Source of the DNA: Deltaproteobacteria bacterium HGW-Deltaproteobacteria-15
GTDB taxonomy: Bacteria > Desulfobacterota > DSM-4660 > Desulfatiglandales > HGW-15
Length of the DNA: 64,000 bases
Reading direction: 5' to 3'
NCBI GenBank assembly: GCA_002840535.1
Contig: PHBH01000019.1
Coordinates: 62,001-126,000, forward strand
A program made the position numbers and the translations under genes. Below the pieces are notes generated by a model that worked only from the letters and a program-made list of their open reading frames with translations, ran no database searches and was not told the origin of the DNA. This document shows, one piece after another, positions 19,182 through 27,406 of this stretch. The first letter of the stretch is position 1. Each line of letters begins with the position of its first letter.

Positions 19182-20615
19182 TCACCCTTTTATCTTTAAC
19201 GTTACGAAGATGGTCGCTTCCTTTCGCTTGATCAGGAGAAGAACGGTCCCCCCTTTACCATACTCTTTTGCTTTGCGTTCGAACTCTTCCAACCCTTTCG
19301 CCGGGGTCTGATCGATCTCCAATATGATGTCCCCTCTCTGCATTCCCGCCTCTTCGGCAGGGCTGTTCTGCTCCACCTCCACAACCAGGATACCGCTGCT
19401 CTCCGAAAGGCCATATCGTTTTGCGCTCTCTTCCGTCAACTCCTCGAGCGTCATCCCGAAAAACCCGGTTTCTTCTTCAACCGGCTGCTGCTTTTCGTCA
19501 TCCTTGAGTTCTCCCAGCTTCACCTGCAGGCTCTCTTTTTTATTCTTCCTCCAGACCTCCACCGTCACCGTCTTGCCTACCGGGGTGGAGGCAACGATAA
19601 AGGGAAGATCATTCATCTCCCTGATCTCCTTCCCGTCAAAGGAAAGAATCACGTCCCCCCGCTTGATGCCCGCCTTTTCAGCCGGACCGTTCGGGGTAAC
19701 ATCCGCAACAAGGGCCCCTCTCTCGTCTTTGAGACCGAGCTTGTTCTTCAGCTCGGAAGTGATCTTCTGAATCATCACGCCAAGCCATCCTCTGACCACC
19801 TTTCCTTCCTTGAGCTGGGGGAGGAGATTTTTGGCCATATTGATGGGTATCGCAAAGCCGATGCCGACGCTCCCGCCGGTTTGGGAATAGATAGCCGTGT
19901 TCACCCCCACCACCTGGCCTTCCGCGTTGAGCAGAGGCCCTCCGCTGTTTCCTGGATTGATGGAGGCGTCTGTCTGGATGAAGTTGTCATAAGCGCCCGT
20001 CCCCAGATGGCGGTACTTTGCGCTTACAATACCTGCTGTCACGGTATGCCCGAGGCCGAAAGGATTGCCGATTGCAACCACCCATTCCCCTACCTCCAGC
20101 GCATCCGAATCGCCGATGGGAAGGGGAACCAGGGATACGTCGGACTCTATCTTGATGAGGGCCAGATCCGTTTTCGGATCGCGGCCGATGATTTTGGCAA
20201 CGAACTCCTTGCCGTCGGACAGCTTCACCTTGATTTCTTCACCCTTCTCGACCACGTGATTGTTGGTGAGTATGAAGCCGTTGCTGTCGATGACAAACCC
20301 CGTGCCCAGGGCCTGCTGCTTGTAGTCTTTGGGAACCATGTCCCTGAACCTGTCGAAGAAATCCTTGAATGGATCATTGGGTCCGAAAGGCATTGGAACC
20401 TGCCTTTCCGCGCCCTTCATCACCTTGAGCGTGCTGATATTCACAACAGAAGGGCTCGCCTTTTTGGCCAGCCCGGCAAAGGATGTCCGGGCACCGACCG
20501 ATTCGGCCAGGCATTCGTTGTTGGAAAATGCGCCCCATGGGCTGCAGATCGTAAGCACCAGAATAAACAAGCCGGTCAGTGTAACCTTCAGACTTCCAGT
20601 CAGTTGTCGAACCAT
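19182..20615 (-). CDS. degP: periplasmic serine protease of the Do/DegP family
   Basis: 477 residues. A signal peptide (hydrophobic residues 11-26) sends it to the periplasm. The trypsin-like domain has the triad: His in LTNNHVVEKG, Asp in DPKTDLALIK, Ser in NPGNSGGPLLN. Two PDZ domains follow (GWLGVMIQK and the C-terminal GILVVEVEQNSPAEEAG). It degrades or refolds misfolded envelope proteins. Start ATG 20615 follows AAAGGAGA; an in-frame ATG at 20657 is not supported. Confidence 0.95.
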   Translation of the reverse strand: MVRQLTGSLKVTLTGLFILVLTICSPWGAFSNNECLAESVGARTSFAGLAKKASPSVVNISTLKVMKGAERQVPMPFGPNDPFKDFFDRFRDMVPKDYKQQALGTGFVIDSNGFILTNNHVVEKGEEIKVKLSDGKEFVAKIIGRDPKTDLALIKIESDVSLVPLPIGDSDALEVGEWVVAIGNPFGLGHTVTAGIVSAKYRHLGTGAYDNFIQTDASINPGNSGGPLLNAEGQVVGVNTAIYSQTGGSVGIGFAIPINMAKNLLPQLKEGKVVRGWLGVMIQKITSELKNKLGLKDERGALVADVTPNGPAEKAGIKRGDVILSFDGKEIREMNDLPFIVASTPVGKTVTVEVWRKNKKESLQVKLGELKDDEKQQPVEEETGFFGMTLEELTEESAKRYGLSESSGILVVEVEQNSPAEEAGMQRGDIILEIDQTPAKGLEEFERKAKEYGKGGTVLLLIKRKEATIFVTLKIKG

Positions 20616-20697
20616 TCCATTCTCCTTTAAGAATTCTCCATCTTCTCGACTTCTCATCGTTTAGCGGATTGCTCGCCGCCCCACTTTGAAGGAGCGT

Positions 20698-21342
20698 TTA
20701 GAACCCCATGGATTCATTTACCAGCACGACCGAGATATCGCTCATCATGGGCTTTCGGTGCAGTATGGTTGTAATCCGGCAGATCCTCTGGGGACTGTTG
20801 CAGTCGGTGCAGACACCGGTTTCCGCACAGGGAGTCTTCATGTTGAGACTCCTGGCCCGCATTGGTGCGGCGATCTCACGAACCCGCCGCAGGGCGGACT
20901 CGAGATCCGGCCTCACCTTGTTTATTCCGGCTACGATCACCGTTTTCCTGGGCCCGAAGCTCATGGCATTCGTGCGATTGCCCAGGGCGTCGACATTCAC
21001 GATCTCACCCGTAGCGGATATGGCGTTTGCGCTGCTTAGAAAGCAGTCGCACCTTCCCTGCTCCAACCGAATCGTCCGGGTTTGCTCCCCCAGAACTTCC
21101 CCCTGCCAATGGTCTAAGATTTTTTTTCCTCTTGCTTTGAGCTCATCGAGGATCCCTATGGAGCGCGTTGTATTCGATCCCCCGAAACCGAAACTCTCAT
21201 ACCCCCCGATCAGCATCAGGACAAGATCGCGAGCTTCCTCCGACGTCGATACGAAATGGGCGTCAAAGCCATGGCTCTTCAATGCCTCGACGCAACGCTC
21301 CCCCTGTTTTTCCCCCAACCATGCTTCACATGATTCGCTCAT
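20698..21342 (-). CDS. LUD-domain (DUF162) protein
   Basis: 214 residues of the LutC/YkgG-like LUD family. GFGGSNTTRSIGILDELK resembles the nucleotide- or sugar-phosphate-binding segment, and the C-terminal CAETGVCTDCNSPQRIC shows a Cys cluster found in single-domain LUD proteins. The biochemical role of these is not settled; relatives serve lactate oxidation or unknown redox roles. Its start overlaps the end of xdhC by 17 bases on the same strand, which indicates translational coupling. Confidence 0.85.
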   Translation of the reverse strand: MSESCEAWLGEKQGERCVEALKSHGFDAHFVSTSEEARDLVLMLIGGYESFGFGGSNTTRSIGILDELKARGKKILDHWQGEVLGEQTRTIRLEQGRCDCFLSSANAISATGEIVNVDALGNRTNAMSFGPRKTVIVAGINKVRPDLESALRRVREIAAPMRARSLNMKTPCAETGVCTDCNSPQRICRITTILHRKPMMSDISVVLVNESMGF

Positions 21343-22417
21343 GCTTCTTCTCCTCGGCTCCGGCCCTGATCTTGATCAGTTCCGCCACGATGCTCACCCC
21401 TATTTCTTCCGGCGTTTCCGCGCCGATGTCGATCCCTATAGGCGAATGAACCCGGTCGAGATCCGATTGACTGAACCCCTCTTGAAGCAGCTTCTCATAG
21501 ATAATGGCCCTTTTCCGCCTGCTGCCGATCATGCCGATATATCCCGCCCCGGACCTTAAGCACTGTTCGAGCACGGTTTTGTCATGGGCATGTCCCCTGG
21601 TCACTATCACCATGTAGGATGCCTTGTCGATCGGGAGCTTTTCCACGGCGTCCTTGAAGTCCATCCTGACTACCTCGCTTGCTTCAGGGAACCTTTCCGG
21701 ATCTGCAAACTCCTGCCGGTCGTCCACTACAACAACTCGGAAATCTACATGGCTTGCGAGTGGCACGATCTGCGCCGATACATGTCCTCCGCCGAAAATA
21801 TAGACAACCGGATCAGCCGCAAGAGGCGCGACAAAAAGATGGAGTTCCCTTCCGTCTTTTTCGCGATAGCTCACAAGGACGGGTTTTCGCTTTCGGAGAA
21901 ACTGATTCATCTCCTCGACGACAAGGGCCTCCAACCGTGCGCTCGGCAAGGATCCCAGCCTGTCTCCATCCCTTCCGATGACCAGTTTCGGGGCAGACCC
22001 TTCTTGATGAAAATCAGGGTCGACCAGGGTTGCAACCAGGCCTGAGCCGGACTGGCGGACGATTGTCTCTGCCTTTTCGTATAACTGCACCTGCTTCAAT
22101 TTCTCCGGAAAGATGGGTTCCAGGAACACCTCCACCTCTCCTCCACAAAGCATCTCCGTTTTGTACACATCTTTCCCCATCAGGGACAAGCCCAGCAGGG
22201 CCGGAGCACGCTTGCGGAAAACATTCGCCGACTCCTCGATGACTTTGGCCTCGAGAAGCCCTCCCCCTATGGTTCCGAGGGAACGGCCGTCCTCGAGCAC
22301 GAGAATACTCGCACCCACCCCTCTCGGCCCGGACCCGCTGAGCCTCGTGATTGTGGCAAGGACGACAGGGTGTCCGTCCTTCAGCAGCCCAAAGATTTTC
22401 GAATATATCTCACTCAT
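21326..22417 (-). CDS. XdhC/CoxI-family molybdoenzyme maturation protein
   Basis: 363 residues. The N-terminal XdhC_CoxI domain has VVLATITRLSGSGPRGVGA and a CGG element (MLCGGEVEVFLEP). The C-terminal Rossmann-like domain has FGGGHVSAQIVPLA and VVTRGHAHDKTVLEQCL. XdhC proteins bind molybdenum cofactor and help insert sulfurated cofactor into xanthine-dehydrogenase-type hydroxylases. Together with YqeC and SelB encoded downstream, it fits maturation of a selenium-dependent molybdenum hydroxylase. No hydroxylase gene itself is in the window. Confidence 0.9.
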   Translation of the reverse strand: MSEIYSKIFGLLKDGHPVVLATITRLSGSGPRGVGASILVLEDGRSLGTIGGGLLEAKVIEESANVFRKRAPALLGLSLMGKDVYKTEMLCGGEVEVFLEPIFPEKLKQVQLYEKAETIVRQSGSGLVATLVDPDFHQEGSAPKLVIGRDGDRLGSLPSARLEALVVEEMNQFLRKRKPVLVSYREKDGRELHLFVAPLAADPVVYIFGGGHVSAQIVPLASHVDFRVVVVDDRQEFADPERFPEASEVVRMDFKDAVEKLPIDKASYMVIVTRGHAHDKTVLEQCLRSGAGYIGMIGSRRKRAIIYEKLLQEGFSQSDLDRVHSPIGIDIGAETPEEIGVSIVAELIKIRAGAEEKKHERIM

Positions 22418-22473
22418 CCACGCTTCTCCAAAAAAGTATTATGAGTCTCACGCCAATCCCCGGATCAAGAACT

Positions 22474-22590
22474 TAGACAGGATAACAGGATCAACAGGAT
22501 TTTGGCAGTTGTCATCTCGACGGAAGATCTTAACTCCCTCCAAGCATAAGATTTCTCCCCCCCGCTTGGGCGGGGGCCCGAAATGACATT
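22474..22590. repeat. palindromic intergenic repeat: ACAGGAT phrase plus GTCATYTCGA hairpin element
   Basis: 22476-22503 holds ACAGGATAACAGGATCAAC units. 22510-22590 starts GTCATCTCGACGGAAG and ends CCCGAAATGAC, with an inner CCCCCGC-TTGG-GCGGGGG hairpin, the layout of small palindromic elements. Confidence 0.6.
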
Positions 22591-22639
22591 TTATTAAAGG
22601 CCCTTCTGGGGCACGGCTTCTGTCACTACCAACCCTCTT

Positions 22640-22875
22640 CCTTGATTCGTGTTCATCCGTGTTGATCCGTGTCCCATAATCTTCTTTGCTTTGCCTTTGC
22701 TGACCTCTGACTTCTGATCTCTGATCTCTGTCCTCTGACTTCTGACTTCTGTCCTCTGACTTAAGCGCTATGCCCTATGCTTTTGACTCTTACTGCTTAT
22801 CGTAGCGAAGCGAAGATCCCGTGTGTCGTTTCGCGGGACTGCTCACTGCTTACTGCCTACTCTTTTCTCCCTGCG
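22640..22875 (+). repeat. composite repeat block upstream of xdhC and downstream of yqeC
   Basis: In order: GTTCATCCGTGTTGATCCGTG phrase (22650-22683), TTGCCTTTGCTGA leader, eight or nine heptamers (22701-22761), then GCGCTATGCCCTATGC, a TACTGCTTATCGTAGCGAAG stretch, hairpin CCCGTGTGTCGTTTCGCGGG and CTGCTCACTGCTTACTGCC. The last 115 bases are nearly identical to 29576-29690. No gene. Confidence 0.8.
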
Positions 22876-23682
22876 TTATGCGGCTTTCGTATAAACCTCC
22901 CAGGATTTCTTCATCAGTGACCCGACCAGCACGCGCTCCACCTGCAGATCGCCGCCTGTCAGGATAAGACGGGTCAGTTCCTCGATTTCTTCCCGATCAG
23001 GAGCAACGTCTGCCTTGTTCAGGAAAACCACCTTTCTCGATGACTCCGGACTGCCTTTGAACGATCCCTCGGGATGGCCGATGAGTCTGTACAAACACCG
23101 GCCCGTGATAGCCTCTCCCCACCCGGTCCGGGTGATCTTCTCGAAAGCATCCGCTCTGAATACGACATCCGGTGTCAGGGGCGAGCCAAGGGCTTCCAAG
23201 CCGATGACTGCCAGAACCATTGTTGCCGAACATGGGATGACCGGCTCGTGTGTCAGAGGGGCCTTCACAGGATGACCGGCCGACCCGTCCGCCTCGGCCA
23301 CGATGTAATCCGCATTCTCCTCCACGAACACGCCATCCAGCAGAGAAGGATCGACTCCCTGCACCTTTCCCGACTCAAGACTCCTCTGCCCCAGAAAAAC
23401 AGCTCTCCCCTTTTCCAGATCCCGACTGAGATTTTCTCTCCAAAACGGGTCAGGATCGATCAGCCGAACGGATTCGAACTGTGATGCCTCAGAAAGCCAC
23501 ACCTTTGTCGTAGTGCCGGCAACCACCTTCTCCCCGGCGGCCGCCAATTCCCTGGCCAGCGCGAGCAGAAGAGTCGTCTTGCCTCCGGCGCCCACAAGGG
23601 CGATATGCTCTCTCGGACCAAGTGCCAGAGATTCAATCAAGTTGCACGATGCATGATTCAAGATGCAGATCCACTGATTCAA
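22876..23682 (-). CDS. yqeC: selenium cofactor biosynthesis protein YqeC
   Basis: 268 residues from the ATG at 23682. A Walker-type nucleotide-binding loop ALVGAGGKTTLLLALA is followed by GTTTKVWL and VAEADGSAGHPVKAP, all typical of YqeC, an accessory protein for selenium-dependent molybdenum hydroxylases. The first 14 residues (MNQWICILNHASCN) are encoded by an ATCTTGAATC repeat; family homology begins at LIESLALGP, so a TTG at 23640 is an alternative start. Neither has a good Shine-Dalgarno site. SelB follows upstream on the same strand and XdhC downstream, supporting the selenium/molybdenum role. Confidence 0.87.
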   Translation of the reverse strand: MNQWICILNHASCNLIESLALGPREHIALVGAGGKTTLLLALARELAAAGEKVVAGTTTKVWLSEASQFESVRLIDPDPFWRENLSRDLEKGRAVFLGQRSLESGKVQGVDPSLLDGVFVEENADYIVAEADGSAGHPVKAPLTHEPVIPCSATMVLAVIGLEALGSPLTPDVVFRADAFEKITRTGWGEAITGRCLYRLIGHPEGSFKGSPESSRKVVFLNKADVAPDREEIEELTRLILTGGDLQVERVLVGSLMKKSWEVYTKAA

Positions 23683-23690
23683 AGATGATA

Positions 23691-23913
23691 TTCACCGCAG
23701 AGGCGCGGAGTACGCAGAGAGGAAATATTTTTCAATGGCGGGAGATGCCGCCATTGAAAAAGCTCGCCGCTCAGCGGGGTCTTTGTTTCACATGTCGGTT
23801 GAACATATCCGCCCTCTGACTGTAGTCGCCGGTGAGCTATCCTTTTTGTCTGGCGTCGTCTCCCGCCAGACAAAAAAGAATTCACTCTGCGTTCTCAGCG
23901 CCTCTGCGGTGAA
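23691..23913. repeat. MITE-like element, copy A (29-bp terminal inverted repeats)
   Basis: Left end TTCACCGCAGAGGCGCGGAG (to 23719) and right end (23885-23913) match as inverted repeats at 27 of 29 positions. Hairpin 1 is at 23728-23761 (14-bp perfect stem, loop GAGATG) and hairpin 2 at 23843-23876 (13-bp stem, loop TCGTCTCC). The middle codes for nothing evident. Confidence 0.85.
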
Positions 23914-24040
23914 TTCCTTGCAGTTGCTGATCTCTGACCTCCGACCTCTGTCCTTCTTTATCTCTTCGCCATGCTCTATGCGCCATGCGCTATGCTGCTC
24001 ACTTCTGCTTCCACGCTATGCTCTTTGCGCCACGCTTCCC
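23914..24040 (+). repeat. TTGCAGTTGCTGA leader, heptamers and CTATGCGCC phrase
   Basis: Short heptamer run (23927-23954) followed by GCTCTATGCGCCATGCGCTA and related units up to the end of selB. Confidence 0.7.
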
Positions 24041-24045
24041 GGCCT

Positions 24046-25947
24046 CTATTTCTTTCGCAGCACCCTTTTGTCCCCGACCCTCACCGTAACCTGAGTGATG
24101 TCGAAATACTCGAGAAGGGGAATGGTGTATTTCCTGGAGACATTCGTCATCTCCTTGAACTGCGGAGTGTCGATCTCCCCCTTCTCCCTCAGGTGCTCAA
24201 TCAGCCTGCTTCTGAGTTCTGCGAGCGCATCCCGGTGGAAAAAGAGATCCTCCTTGACCTTGATGAGGACCCCCTCCTTGAGCATGACCTGGAGCACATC
24301 AGGACCCCCGCCCGCAAACTCATCCTTGATCTCCTTGAAGTACGGGGGCTGAAGACCGCCCTTCAGATAAATCTCCTCGATGCGTCGACGCACCTGCTGC
24401 TGATCCGCGGCCAGAGTAACCTTGTGGCTCCCCAGTCTCAGGGTCTCCTTCTCCTGGACGACCACCCCCTCGTTTGTGAGCTGGCTTATCAGAAACTGAA
24501 AGAGCTTCGGATTGCGTAATCCGGCTGTTCGGGACCGGAGCTCCTCCTTGTGAAACCCCTCCCTCAGAGGATTCTCCCGATGATAGCGCTCGAGGGTGGA
24601 GGTGATCTCATCTCTCGCCGCCTGCAGGTACTCAGAATGGATGAGACCCCCTTTCTCCCTGTCATAGAGGATCACCTTCTTCTGCGCCAGAAGTTTCTTC
24701 AAAACCTCGTCAAGCCGCTTCCTGCTCGTGTTGGTCAGGAAAGGAAGAGCGGACTGTTCCATTCCCCTGAACCGCCCCGTATGGACGAACTGTTCCGTGA
24801 TTTCGTTCAAGTCTCCCCGGTTGAGTGTTTTCAACTCGGAGAGGGACTTCTCCGCTCTCCGCTTTCGCCTTTCGGGAAGGGCATTCAACACCTCCCCGCC
24901 CCCGATTGCCCTCACAGGTGAATAGCTCCTGATCACATACCGGTCGCGCGCCAGAAGCAGAGTGGGTTTCTCGAGCCTGATCTGGGCGAAGCAGGTCTCG
25001 CCAGGGTTCAGTTCGTCCCTGTCCAGGAGGAGGATGGTAGAGATGATTTCCGAGGTCCCGGTGTGAAACCTTACTTTTGCTCTGTGTTTCAGTTTTCGCG
25101 GTGCGCTCTTGAGCAGATCGAGGGTCACGTCCGCCAGTTGAGTCGCCCTCAGGGAATCCTTTGCGGCAAGCACATCCCCCCTCTCGATCTCCGCCTTTTC
25201 CACTCCCTGAAGATTGATGGCGGTCCGAAGCCCTGCGCTCACCCTCGTAACCTCACGGTTATGGACCTGGATACCCCTGATCTTGGATGTGACATCCTTT
25301 GGGTAGATTGTGGCCTCTTCTCCCAGGTCGATCTGGCCCGATATTGTTGTCCCGGTGACGACCGTACCGAATCCCTTCATGGTAAAAACGCGGTCTATGG
25401 GGAGACGAAAGAAGCTACCCGTGTCCCTTTCCGCCACCCCCTTGACCAGGTTGTCCAGGGTCTTCAGAAGCTCGTCAATCCCGCGGCCTGTGGTCGAGGA
25501 GACCTCGATCACGGGTGCGCCGGCCAGAAAGGTGCCGGTAAGGAAATTGGAGACGTCCTCCTTGACGAGCTCGAGCCAGTCGGAGTCCACGAGATCCACT
25601 TTGGTCAGGATCACCAGCCCGCTTCTGACCCTCAGGAGCTGGCAGATTTCAAGATGCTCTCTGGTCTGGGGCATGACCCCTTCGTCGGCTGCTATGACGA
25701 GCGCCACGAGATCGATGCCGGTCGCGCCCGCAACCATGTTCTTTACGAACTTCTCATGCCCGGGTACGTCCACAATGCCCAACATCTGGCCTCCTGGAAG
25801 CTCCAGATGCGCGAAGCCCAGCTCAATGGTGATGCCGCGCGCCTTCTCTTCCTTGAGCCTGTCAGTGTCTATGCCGGTAAGAGCTCTGACCAGTGTTGTC
25901 TTACCGTGATCGATGTGGCCGGCCGTGCCGAGAATGATCTGTTTCAT
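24046..25947 (-). CDS. selB: selenocysteine-specific elongation factor SelB
   Basis: 633 residues. The GTPase domain shows G1 [10 protein letters not shown]3 DVPGHEKFV and G4 TKVDLVD, as in EF-Tu-like factors, and [14 protein letters not shown] is diagnostic of SelB. Domains II and III follow, and the C-terminal approximately 250 residues form winged-helix repeats that bind the SECIS hairpin (ending [15 protein letters not shown]). It delivers Sec-tRNA to in-frame UGA codons. Neither selA, selC nor selD is in the window. The coding-strand leader contains ATCCTGCATC repeats. Confidence 0.95.
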   Translation of the reverse strand: MKQIILGTAGHIDHGKTTLVRALTGIDTDRLKEEKARGITIELGFAHLELPGGQMLGIVDVPGHEKFVKNMVAGATGIDLVALVIAADEGVMPQTREHLEICQLLRVRSGLVILTKVDLVDSDWLELVKEDVSNFLTGTFLAGAPVIEVSSTTGRGIDELLKTLDNLVKGVAERDTGSFFRLPIDRVFTMKGFGTVVTGTTISGQIDLGEEATIYPKDVTSKIRGIQVHNREVTRVSAGLRTAINLQGVEKAEIERGDVLAAKDSLRATQLADVTLDLLKSAPRKLKHRAKVRFHTGTSEIISTILLLDRDELNPGETCFAQIRLEKPTLLLARDRYVIRSYSPVRAIGGGEVLNALPERRKRRAEKSLSELKTLNRGDLNEITEQFVHTGRFRGMEQSALPFLTNTSRKRLDEVLKKLLAQKKVILYDREKGGLIHSEYLQAARDEITSTLERYHRENPLREGFHKEELRSRTAGLRNPKLFQFLISQLTNEGVVVQEKETLRLGSHKVTLAADQQQVRRRIEEIYLKGGLQPPYFKEIKDEFAGGGPDVLQVMLKEGVLIKVKEDLFFHRDALAELRSRLIEHLREKGEIDTPQFKEMTNVSRKYTIPLLEYFDITQVTVRVGDKRVLRKK

Positions 25948-26003
25948 GAGCTACTCACAAGAGTTGATGCATGGATGCAGGATACAGGACGCACGATCAA
26001 CGG
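25948..26003 (-). repeat. ATCCTGCATC leader repeat of selB
   Basis: On the minus strand CGTCCTGTATCCTGCATCCA precedes the selB start by about 20 bases. A similar phrase in plus orientation is at 26098-26130. Confidence 0.6.
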
Positions 26004-26132
26004 CAAAGAATTGCATGTACGGCAGTTGCAGAAATCAGAGACCTTCGGATGCCTTTCACTCCTGGACCAAGAACCGTTCGTCACTGGCGTTCTCACCTCA
26101 TGCATCCTGTGTCCCTGGACCCTGCGTCTCAG

Positions 26133-26165
26133 AAATAAAAAGGCAGCCGTTTGTGAGCGGCTGCC
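26133..26165 (-). terminator. rho-independent terminator after tRNA-Asn
   Basis: On the minus strand GGCAGCCG-N8-CGGCTGCC (perfect 8-bp stem) is followed by TTTTTATTT. It begins 12 bases after the tRNA CCA end. Confidence 0.85.
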
Positions 26166-26176
26166 TCATTTCCTTC

Positions 26177-26508
26177 TGGCTCCCCGGGACGGACTCGAAC
26201 CGCCGACCAAGTGGTTACAAGTGCCCTGATATTTCTATCAGGCTTGGACTATCTCATCACCCGTCCCCAATTTCGGGGCTGAGGGTGTCGGGCGCTTCCC
26301 CCGATTTGTCACCGGGGTACGAGCCGAAGCTCTAGTCTCTGCACCTTCCCTGAAAAACATTCCAGGGCTTGGCTCAGGATTACCATTCTCCACATCGCGT
26401 GGGGGGCAGGCTTCCCTGAATTCACCCGATTTTTCAACCACGATTTCTCGTGGAAGCTGCAGTTCCCTCTTCCACAGCCACCCGCTCTACCTGCTGAGCT
26501 ACCGGGGA
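26177..26508 (-). tRNA. tRNA-Asn(GUU), interrupted by a group I intron, CCA encoded
   Basis: The 5' exon is 26508-26474 and the 3' exon 26217-26180, with CCA at 26179-26177. Acceptor TCCCCGG pairs with CCGGGGA; D stem GCTC/GAGC; T arm GGCGG-TTCGAGT-CCGTC; anticodon stem GGTGG/CCACT. Joining the exons gives the loop CTGTTAA, anticodon GTT, discriminator G, matching tRNA-Asn. Total mature length is 76 nt. The break falls between anticodon bases U35 and U36, so the tRNA cannot function without splicing. Confidence 0.92.
26218..26473 (-). ncRNA. group I self-splicing intron in tRNA-Asn (256 nt, no ORF)
   Basis: The 5' exon ends in GCTGT and the intron holds an internal guide GCAGC, giving P1 with the required U-G pair at the splice site; the last intron base is G. 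Core elements are in order on the minus strand: AATTCAGGGAAGCC (P), AATCCTGAGCCAAGCC (Q), GTGCAGAGACTAGAG (R, 26330s) and GATGAGATAGTCC (S, 26247-26251), with P7 GACTA/TAGTC. P2 (CCACGA-GAAA-TCGTGG) and P9 (CCTGATA-GAAA-TATCAGG) end in GNRA loops. No endonuclease ORF fits. Layout resembles the small tRNA introns of cyanobacteria and proteobacteria. Confidence 0.92.
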
Positions 26509-26612
26509 ACAACATTGCGGGGCAGGCAAACAGGCCCGCCCCTCGTGGGAATCCCGAACATTCAGGATTCAAACGGACGTAAACAGTAGGATCTTATAGT
26601 AATCCGGAAGAT

Positions 26613-26645
26613 CTGTCTATTGAATTCTGACTTCTGATCTCTGTC
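26613..26645 (+). repeat. short TCTGNCY heptamer run
   Basis: GAATTCTGACTTCTGATCTC-type sequence between the tRNA and the ytxH-like gene. Confidence 0.6.
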
Positions 26646-26649
26646 TGTT

Positions 26650-26985
26650 TTAGATTTCGAAATTCGACCTTCGGCTCTCCCGTTGCTCCTTGTAGGCCTG
26701 CATCCCGGCCTCGATAGCCTTGCGGATGATTTCCTTCTCCCGATTGGTGAAGTCCCTCGCCCTGTCGACAAGTCCCCTCGCCTCTTTTTCAAGTTCTTCT
26801 CTTCCTTCGAAGATTTTTTCCTGGCCCTTTTTCACCTCTTCACCAACCCGCTGTCTGCCCTGTTCGGCGAATTTCACAATCTTTTCTCGCGCCCTGGGAG
26901 AAACGAACAGCAGTGCTGACGCCCCAAAAATTCCGCCCAGAAAAAAATAGATCCATCGATCCGACATATTATTCCTCTCGAGCAT
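26650..26985 (-). CDS. YtxH-domain protein
   Basis: 111 residues. One hydrophobic segment (IYFFLGGIFGASALLFVSP) is followed by a long charged helix rich in Glu, Lys and Arg, the YtxH/gas-vesicle-protein-like layout of small general-stress membrane proteins. Function is not known at the biochemical level. ATG at 26985 is preceded by AAGGAGG at eight bases; a second in-frame ATG at 26967 follows GAGAGGA. Confidence 0.75.
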   Translation of the reverse strand: MLERNNMSDRWIYFFLGGIFGASALLFVSPRAREKIVKFAEQGRQRVGEEVKKGQEKIFEGREELEKEARGLVDRARDFTNREKEIIRKAIEAGMQAYKEQRESRRSNFEI

Positions 26986-27306
26986 GGTGCGCTCCTCCTT
27001 TTATCAAAGTCATTTAAGAAAGTTACGATTTACTCGTCTCCTCCGCAATTCCTGAAATCCTGTACTTCATGTTTCAGTATGGCTCATCCGCTCGGAACCA
27101 AAGGTTCTCTGGGCCATTTTTCTGCTCTTTGTGATCCGTTAGATCCGCATTCCCAGAAACCCTGCCGATGTCGCGGCTGTCAGGGGAACACAGAATACCC
27201 GTTACCGTCCCTTGAAATACCTGCGTTACCCTATTCTGACCCTTTCCCTATCCACATAGGATGCCCAACAGGAGACACGATTGGCTGCACGACAAAAGCG
27301 AAGAGG
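26986..27306. other. non-coding gap before malQ2
   Basis: No credible gene, RNA or terminator seen. It contains only isolated fragments of repeat phrases (for example TGATCCGTTAGATCCG) and leads into the palindrome at 27307. Confidence 0.5.
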
Positions 27307-27400
27307 TCTCTCGCAGAGGCGCAGAGTGAATTTCTTTCCCCTCTGCGCCTCTGCGAGAGACTGTCTTTAACGCTGCATCTTGCATCTTGAATCCTGGATT
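27307..27400. repeat. minimal CGCAGAG palindrome plus CATCTTG phrase
   Basis: TCTCTCGCAGAGGCGCAGAG (27307-27326) and its perfect complement (27341-27360) face each other across 14 bases: an inverted-repeat core without the internal hairpins of copies A-C. CTGCATCTTGCATCTTGAAT (27370-27389) then leads to the malQ2 start. Confidence 0.8.
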
Positions 27401-27406
27401 GATCTT

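Noticed and set aside
25948-26176. selC (tRNA-Sec) next to selB
   Set aside because: No 95-nt tRNA-like fold here; the tRNA present upstream is Asn by anticodon and discriminator.
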